Assembly (NCBI GenBank): GCA_008931825.1
Contig: QXVZ01005743.1
Coordinates: forward strand, 1 to 23,678
Reading direction: 5' to 3'
Source of the DNA: Phallusia fumigata
Lineage: Eukaryota; Chordata; Ascidiacea; Phlebobranchia; Ascidiidae
DNA: 23,678 nt
In this document: positions 18,713 to 23,678 of the stretch, piece after piece
Numbering within the stretch: position 1 is the stretch's first letter
Layout: every line of letters begins with the position of its first letter
Program-made: the position numbers and the translations under genes
The notes under the pieces: generated by a model
What the model saw: only the letters and a program-made list of their open reading frames with translations
What the model was told of the DNA's origin: nothing
Databases searched by the model: none

Positions 18713-19139
18713 CTGCAGGCTTAAATCACATGTAAATTAGTTCCTATTGGAAAATTAATTTTAAAAGTTTTGAAATTCCCGCTTTAGGCGTGCAGAGTTC
18801 TGCATATAACAAGCGCTTTGGATGACTGCACAAAGCTCGTTAGTAAACCCGCTTTAGTTAGTAAAGAGTCGTTAATGTAAACAACTACAGATGATAACCA
18901 GATCAACTGACATTTTCGCGTCTTTGAGCGATCTATACGATTGATATCGTTATACTTTAGTTTGGTTGACTTCCCATAAACATAATGAGATGAAAACGTT
19001 GATGGAACAGAAGAAATAGAGAACACATTGATCTGCATCGAACCTTGGGGTTTTTAACCTGTTTATGTAAAGTTTGCGTTTGGTAAATTTCTCGTCTGTT
19101 AAACACTATTTGACAATTGGACGTCCGACACGGGACAAA
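18713..19139. other. No recognised feature
   Basis: On minus this would be the intron upstream of the SLC5 exon. An 84-codon minus frame (18784-19038) shows no symporter-like helix or motif, and I reject it as the missing exon. Confidence 0.5.
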
Positions 19140-19147
19140 TATATATA
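19140..19147 (+). promoter_or_regulatory. TATA-like box
   Basis: 'ATATATATAGGG' at about 19140 is a TATA-box candidate on plus, about 90 bases upstream of an ATG in good context (19233, 'AACAATGAC'). It is plausible as a core promoter only if the first-exon candidate downstream is real. AT-rich DNA makes such matches common. Confidence 0.25.
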
Positions 19148-19232
19148 GGGTAACAACTCCATATTAGTCTCGGTCATTCGTAGCAATACACGGCGCGCGA
19201 AACGTCGAAGCGTCAATTAGTTTACGCCAACA

Positions 19233-19320
19233 ATGACATGGCACAACGGCGATGACTCAGCAGAAACACGGCACAGCAAACGAAGCTTTTACAGACATAA
19301 AGATTTTGCATGCAAGCAAG
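19233..19320 (+). CDS. Weak candidate first coding exon
   Basis: ATG with A at -3 opens 29 codons plus one base up to 'GCAAG|GTTAAA', a donor-like site at 19320/19321. The encoded peptide is hydrophilic, begins 'MTWHNGDDSAETRHSK', and matches no family I know. Without splicing the frame ends at TAA immediately after the donor. The TATA-like box 90 bases upstream is the main support. The retroposon-like sequence starting right after it may mean the gene was interrupted, or that the whole segment belongs to the element. Confidence 0.18.
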
Positions 19321-19324
19321 GTTA

Positions 19325-19440
19325 AACGTTGGGATTTCGTTGCGATGGGATTTGAACCTCAGTTTTCCAGACCCTGGCTTTCAACCACTTCAGCTACTAT
19401 TTGTTGGTGCCAAATCCGCAACAAATATATTTGTATTACA
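19325..19440 (-). mobile_element. tRNA-like SINE head (A and B boxes)
   Basis: On minus, 'TAGCTGAAGTGG' (19396-19385) matches an RNA polymerase III A box, and 'GGTTCAAATCC' (19358-19348) matches a B box. Their starts are 38 bases apart, the spacing of a tRNA gene. The intervening 'GGTCTGGAAAACTGA' resembles a degenerate anticodon arm. The acceptor and T stems do not pair properly, so it is not a functional tRNA but looks like the head of a tRNA-derived SINE. Its 3' boundary on minus (towards lower coordinates) is not clear. Confidence 0.5.
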
Positions 19441-19489
19441 GGTCGAACCCCACCCTCTTTACCTAACACGGGTGGTTAGTCTTAGGGCC

Positions 19490-19765
19490 CCCCTGACTGG
19501 TTCCACCAACGTCCCCCCCAGTCTTGATTCTCTTTTGCGCCAAACTCACGCTCCGATGTGAGTCTTCGCAACATAACGCCTTGTAACTACGGTGTAGCTG
19601 CAGCGCGTTCAACCTTAATCCACCCATTGTGCCCTCCATTTTTTTCGCGCCTTATAACGTCTCAACGTTGCGCAGCTTGTTCCGGCCTGATGATTGTTTT
19701 AGTGAAATTGGGTCGCTATGATTTCTTTCACCGAGCGAAAGAAACTCAACTCAACTCAACTCAAC
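19490..19765 (+). mobile_element. Retroposon 3' end with hairpin and CTCAA tail
   Basis: A GC-richer segment ends in a perfect hairpin: TTTCTTTC (19722-19729), loop 'ACCGAGC', GAAAGAAA (19737-19744). It is followed at once by a pentanucleotide tail (CTCAA)x4 plus C, 19745-19765. A stem-loop next to a short tandem tail is the usual 3' end of many non-LTR retrotransposons and their SINE partners, recognised by reverse transcriptase. No reverse-transcriptase frame is present, so this is a 5'-truncated LINE or a SINE. The left boundary is a guess; the element may also include the oppositely oriented tRNA-like head at 19325-19440. Confidence 0.6.
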
Positions 19766-21270
19766 AAATATTTAGTTCCTTCTAAACTCTTCCTCACCTC
19801 CAGAAGTCGATTCTTTCTCCCCCCAGTCCCTTTCTTCAGACGTTTGTGATACCTTTCATCAACAAGCATCCCTTAATGGGGATTGCCATGAACCCACGTT
19901 GCTCGGCATCCGCCAAAATCACTGTTTTCTATCCGCCCTGCAAAAAAGTCATCAAAAAGTTTAGCTTAAAGCGGTGAGATTCTAATCTATGGAAAAGCTA
20001 TAATTTTGTTTCTTACAAAGAAAAGCAGAATAGAAGGTATTGGATCTGTGTGACACAAAGCCCACGATACATGTTAAAGTGTCGCCCGAACTTAACTTGC
20101 CTGTTCTAAAAAGTGTCACAAAATGAGGCTAAAGTGGTCAAATTTTAATCTGGGTGCAAATTACGAGTTGTTGATATCTTCATGTGAGACCTTTATATGC
20201 TGAAATTATATGTCCCGATTACTCAAAAGATTTTACCCAGCTTATAAATAACACTATAAATGCGCACCCCTGCCATAATGTCGCTAGGTGGCAGTAGTAT
20301 CTAAAATATTTTTTCACAGAAATCTACCTCAGAGCTATAAAAAGGATTACTTTGGAAATGACAGCTTCCCATATAGAGTCAAGTAACTGCGAAATGCACG
20401 TTCTGTTAGCCAGACACCGCCACATTAATGAAAAATATTCAGCATAAAAAAACTGTTTACATGTATCATGTAAGTACAAAAACACCTGAGTGTGATTTGA
20501 AAAGATTTTAAAAAAAGAGTTTGTTTTGAAAAACTTTGGCAAACTCGTAATATTTTATGTGGATTTTGTTTCGTCCAAAGTTTGGGGGGTAAGCGACAGT
20601 TCCAATGTGCAGGATAGTTTGGACCACGACCACGAATAAAGAGATATTCCAAGCACTGCGGAAAATACGGAAATTGCTGCTTGTTAAAAGTACGAAGTAT
20701 CACACCGAAAGTGGGTTAACATCGAGCTATGTGCGACCAAGCGTGACGATAGCGCTTGTTAATTGATTCGATTAACAAATTTTAACCAAACTCAATATTC
20801 CATTGTAAAGTTTTTTTGTAAAAGTACACAGCTTTTTGAATTGTTTATGTTTTTAATTTTGTTTTGTTTGAATCATTACCTCGTAAACAGAAGTTGGAAT
20901 GTTGATTGTTCCATGTCGCAGAAAGTTGGAATGAATACTTCTGCTGTTATAATTGTCAACGAGAATATACCTGAAAATAATAGAAATCATATGCAGAAGG
21001 GGATTTTTGGTCAGTCCTGGAAAACAACAAAATTGCGGAAATTCAACATTTAGTGATCGTTTTTTGTTGCAGGAAATTTGGAATGTTAGAGTTTTTCCCA
21101 TTAAAAACGACCCAAAAAATTTAAGCACGTCTTTTATGCACACGATGCACATTCTATGTAAATAATTTTTCGTCCAACTTTTTGACACCTAACGCATTGC
21201 AATAAATGCGTTACAACAACATTTTAACTAGTTACCGTTATTGGACTGACGGTCGATCACAACAGAAAGA
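19766..21270. other. No confident gene
   Basis: The longest frames are 111 codons on minus (20853-21188), 96 on plus (20763-21053) and 92 on minus (20425-20703). None shows a domain. Strong isolated acceptor-like sites exist (plus, 'TTTTTTGTTGCAG' ending at 21072; minus, 'TATTTTCCGCAG' near 20660) but without convincing partners. A short GC motif, 'TCGCTAGGTGGCAG', lies at 20281. Confidence 0.45.
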
Positions 21271-21429
21271 ATGAAAAATTTAAACTCACCAACTTGTTAC
21301 GTTCCTGGGTGTACAAACAAATCATCAAAAGAATGCAAGAAATCCAAACATTTGTTATTTTGGATGAACTCCAACATAAAAATAAAAAATAAACGCATTT
21401 GTTACATCAAACAACACCCTACACGCTGA
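21271..21429 (+). CDS. THAP-like zinc-finger fragment
   Basis: ATG at 21271 opens 52 codons to TGA at 21427. Residues 8-20 read 'TCYVPGCTNKSSK', which fits the start of a THAP-type C2CH zinc finger: C-x4-C in the 'C-x-V-P-G-C' form, with Asn/Ser following, at the extreme N-terminus as in THAP proteins. The expected F-x-F-P turn and the W of the core are only loosely present ('HLLFWM'), and the closing C-x2-H is absent. The frame is therefore a fragment: either a first exon with an unseen donor, or a decayed THAP gene. THAP domains bind DNA and also occur in P-element-like transposases, so a transposon origin is possible. Confidence 0.35.
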   Translation: MKNLNSPTCYVPGCTNKSSKECKKSKHLLFWMNSNIKIKNKRICYIKQHPTR

Positions 21430-21601
21430 CAAAGTTTTGAAAAAGGGCCGACTCTGTTAAAAAATGTTGAAAATCTGTAACGTTTTCGCTTTCTTGGCGC
21501 TGTTTAGATATTCAGATAGATGCGAATCTTTTCGAACTTTAATGTCTGTCGCCCGTTAACTGTGCGAGTAACATTATGTAACAAAATTGGCAAAAATCTA
21601 A
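21430..21601. other. Spacer between two plus-strand exon candidates
   Basis: No recognisable continuation of the THAP-like domain was found here in any plus frame. Confidence 0.4.
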
Positions 21602-21635
21602 AATTTACCACGTTTGTTTGTGGATCGAGGCCCAG

Positions 21636-21778
21636 GACCATTTGCTCTCCTTCCTTGCCGTACTCTTCCGCGTAAGAGGGCCGTACTAATGCGCTTTACT
21701 CCCACCGAGTGGCAGAACTTGTATGCAAATGAGGCTACAGCTCGTGATTGTCAAATCGACGACGTTATAAAAAAACTC
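21636..21778 (+). CDS. Candidate exon with a tektin-like start motif
   Basis: The frame is open from 21602 and ends at a donor-like 'CTC|GTATAA' (21778/21779), phase 0; reading through gives one more codon and TAA. A possible acceptor, 'GAGGCCCAG', ends at 21635. Alternatively translation starts at ATG 21689, giving 30 codons. The core 'RFTPTEWQNLYANEATARD' looks like the beginning of the tektin domain, where K/R-F-x-P-x-E-W is followed by Ala and Arg before a coiled coil ('DDVIKKL'). Tektins line ciliary and flagellar doublet microtubules. The W-to-R spacing is two residues shorter than I recall for tektins, and no following coiled-coil exon was found, so the assignment is tentative. The sequence looks clearly more protein-like than its surroundings. 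Confidence 0.35.
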
Positions 21779-21784
21779 GTATAA

Positions 21785-22250
21785 TGTAAAAAATAACGTT
21801 TTTTTGCTGCTATTTTTCAATGTTTTGACGAAACAGCAAAACTATTTCCCAATTCTAGCCTAAATATAAGTGTGATCTGTAGACCGTGACAAACGCAGTG
21901 ACCCGTTAAATCAGTTATTGTGAAAAAATGGCTCCAACTTAAATCAGTAAAACGATTTTCCTTTACGCTGATTTCACTGCTTAAGTTACAAAGCATAATT
22001 GCGTTAAATACATTAACACGAAGCAAAACGAATTTAATTTGAACGCACCTGCAGGTTCTTGTGGCTGCTTTCTCTGCACACAGATGTTGATCATTGCATT
22101 GTGAATATCCTTTAATTTTTATGTGTCCTTTTCATTTTCCACGTATGCTTTGTGATGCCGAATTCAATTGCTATACAAAACTATTGAAACTCTCCTCTGC
22201 CGAAAAACATAAAAAGCCCAAGCTTAGACGCGTTCAAGCACTGACTGTCT
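21785..22250. other. No confident gene; possible micro-exon on minus
   Basis: A 25-base segment on minus (22073-22049) lies between a good acceptor ('TGTGTGCAG') and a good donor (CAG|GTGCGT). It could be an alternative third exon of the small minus-strand gene just upstream, adding 'RKQPQEPA' plus one base. Nothing else is recognisable. Confidence 0.25.
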
Positions 22251-22659
22251 TTATTTGACAGAGAGAAAGACAACGACAAAGTATGAAGTAAACAGTGCGA
22301 CAGCCACAGAGGAATTGCAGCAACCACGTGCGATTTGAATAGATTCAAAAACGTGAGAAAAAGGAGCTCCCGTAAGTTTACATAAAGAAACAAAGTCTGA
22401 CCGCTGATTGCAAATGTCCTGGCGACTTACTGCAGTGAGCGCCCGAAGGATTTTCTTCAATTGGCGCATTCCCAAATAGGAAAAAACGCAAACCACCTGT
22501 TGTAAGCGAAGGAAGCGGGACAAGTTTAATTTGATACACCCGCAGTAAACAAGACGCGCTCACCAACCCAAAGCGTCTTTTGCACGTTTGAAGCGGTTCG
22601 TCCAACCAAATGCGATAAAAGATTCCACTTGCGTCATCTTGAATTTCTAAGTTGGTCAT
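22251..22659 (-). CDS. Candidate two-exon small gene, unknown family
   Basis: Exon 1 (22659-22564) starts at ATG in good context ('CAACCATGACC') and encodes 32 residues beginning 'MTNLEIQDDASGIFYRIW'. It ends at TTG|GTGAGC. A 67-base intron (22563-22497) ends in 'CGCTTACAACAG'. Exon 2 starts at 22496 in the same phase (0) with 'VVCVFSYLGMRQLKKILRAL' and runs to a TAA at 22253-22251. That stop sits inside 'CAAATAAAGAC', so an AATAAA poly-A signal overlaps it. The product would be 113 residues with a hydrophobic C-terminus ('SVAVALFTSYFVVVFLS'), possibly a tail anchor. Alternatively, a strong GTAAGT donor at 22430 ends exon 2 after 22 codons. The frame is also open upstream of the ATG to 22770. 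I recognise no family. Two phase-matched splice sites plus a poly-A signal are the support. Confidence 0.3.
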
Positions 22660-22770
22660 GGTTGACAACGTGAGGCTCTTTCGGAAAACCGCTTTAAGTA
22701 TTCGAACATGCGCACTGTTCAAGTAAGTCAAATAATCCAATAAAAAACAGTTTAAAAGCTGTGCGGGCAT

Positions 22771-23639
22771 GACAATACATTAGTGTTAGGCTTATACGAA
22801 CACATTGATTCATTATCACGGCTCAGAATTGGGCAAAATATGTAAACAGAACATTGAGCTGTTTGTTCCCTCTTTTTGCGATCTCATAATTAAGATATAA
22901 GCATATAAGGTAAGACTAGTTAAACTCACCACCTTCGAACCTGCACCGGAGTGGCGACTGACTTACTTACAGTATTAGCATAATAAGGCTAAGCAAAAAC
23001 TGAAATTGAGTAGGATGCAAACATGGAAACGCACCCAAGAGTTTAAAGCGGCGCGAATCTTTTACATTGGTCGTGGTTTTGTCACTTGAAGAAAACTAAA
23101 TTCGTTTGGTAAGTTTTACTTTATTGCTCAAGCCTTGATGTTGTATTTCGAAAGTCGGGTCAAATTTTGAGTTTCCAATTCCGCTTTAAACCGATTCTGT
23201 GTTGCGGTTGGCCCCGGGTCATTGCCTGGTTCATTTTTCGTATTTCGGGGAATCAAAAATTATTTTGAAAGGTTCAAATCTCAACAGTTTTCTGTGTGTT
23301 TCCTTCACCATCCAATGCAAACAATCTGTTATCAGATAAGCGGTGGTGGCAGGACAGTCTTGATTTGTCACACCCACACAAACAACACGGAACTAGACGA
23401 TAATGCATATGTGTGCAAACACGCTTAATAACCTATGCAAGTTACTGTGCACAATCGAAGCAGTATGCCGGTTTATCTTTGTTCAGTCAAAGGTTGAAAA
23501 ACGTTAAAAATTTGTTACTACTGACAACACATAGCACATTCTTCAATCATGTAGTTGCGCAGTTAATATGCAAAACGGCCGAATCAAACATATAAAAACA
23601 GTTTTTACAACATTTGAACTAATTTGTCTGTTGCATACT
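22771..23639. other. No recognised feature
   Basis: Two plus frames of 60-68 codons (23222-23428 and 23413-23595) look like chance. A B-box-like 'GGTTCAAATCT' at 23270 has no matching A box upstream, so I do not call a tRNA. Confidence 0.45.
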
Positions 23640-23667
23640 GCGCCCCCTTTTGGTCGGTAGAGGGCGC
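23640..23667. repeat. GC-rich inverted repeat at the window end
   Basis: GCGCCCCCT (23640-23648) and AGAGGGCGC (23659-23667) form nine-base arms with one mismatch around a ten-base loop. It stands out as a GC-rich island in AT-rich DNA. The same 9-mer GCGCCCCCT occurs at 18123-18131. It could be a short transposable-element terminus or a zinc-finger (CTCF-like) binding site. The window ends 11 bases later, so any larger element cannot be seen. Confidence 0.45.
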
Positions 23668-23678
23668 GTTTCTAAACA

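Noticed and set aside
18784..19038. Minus frame as the missing upstream SLC5 exon
   Set aside because: It lacks the hydrophobic helix and motifs expected before the recognised exon.
19325..19440. A functional tRNA gene on minus
   Set aside because: A and B boxes are present, but the acceptor and T stems do not pair and the anticodon arm is degenerate. A SINE head explains it better.
20425..20703. Minus-strand exon after a strong acceptor near 20660
   Set aside because: No good donor follows, and the translation shows no family. I could not support it beyond one splice-site match.
20953..21165. Two-exon model on plus using donor 21009/21010 and acceptor 21072
   Set aside because: The acceptor is good and phases match, but the frame is open straight through, the donor (GTCAGT) is weak and the peptide has no recognisable features.
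23270..23280. B-box-like word 'GGTTCAAATCT'
   Set aside because: No A box at the right distance and no cloverleaf.
1..23678. CRISPR arrays, bacterial operons, rRNA genes, viral genes, or a novel defence system
   Set aside because: No regularly spaced direct repeats, no operon-like gene packing, and no rRNA or viral protein signatures. The sequence is that of an animal genome.

Overview
This is a eukaryotic, animal-type window. It is AT-rich and has no long open frames, no operons and no bacterial signals. Everything that looks coding is short and bounded by GT/AG splice sites. Two exons are recognisable: a leucine-rich-repeat exon of NLR/ribonuclease-inhibitor type, and a transmembrane exon of an SLC5 sodium/solute symporter. 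Base composition, short introns and short microsatellite-tailed retroposons fit a marine invertebrate. A tunicate such as Ciona is my best guess, but nothing in the sequence proves it. One undetermined base (3768) marks a draft assembly.

Left half (about 1-12,500): almost entirely a mosaic of diverged copies of one non-coding repeat family. The best copies are A (about 6065-8070) and B (about 9140-11285), collinear over roughly 2 kb. Partial copies lie at about 1095-1710 (C), 2030-2170, 8390-8880 (D), 11345-11730 (F) and 12280-12470 (E). The hallmark is a module like 'CAACTTGTCACGTAG', seen nine times. Other local duplications (3343-4171, 4484-4950, 5895-6058) lie among them. The single LRR exon (5339-5500, minus) sits alone inside this repeat field.

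Middle (12,500-18,500): no recognised gene. It holds a candidate signal-peptide first exon (13973-14087/14137, plus), a local duplication (14341-14650), a possible exon on the minus strand with a frameshifted upstream duplicate (14797-15015 and 15161-15302), another small secreted-peptide candidate (15619-15753) and a pair of about 0.6-kb direct duplicates (15860-16460 and 16990-17560).

Right (18,500-23,678): the SLC5 exon (18586-18712, minus); a TATA-like box with a possible first exon (19140-19320, plus); a retroposon cluster with tRNA-like A/B boxes on minus and, on plus, a 3' hairpin followed by a (CTCAA)n tail (19325-19765); a THAP-like zinc-finger fragment (21271-21429, plus); an exon with a tektin-like start motif (about 21636-21778, plus); and a possible two-exon small gene on minus (22659-22251). 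The window ends in a GC-rich inverted repeat sharing a 9-mer with 18123-18131.

No set of genes here works as a pathway. The two good exons belong to unrelated families, and their neighbouring exons are not visible nearby. They are therefore either parts of genes with large introns running through repeats, or stranded exon copies.
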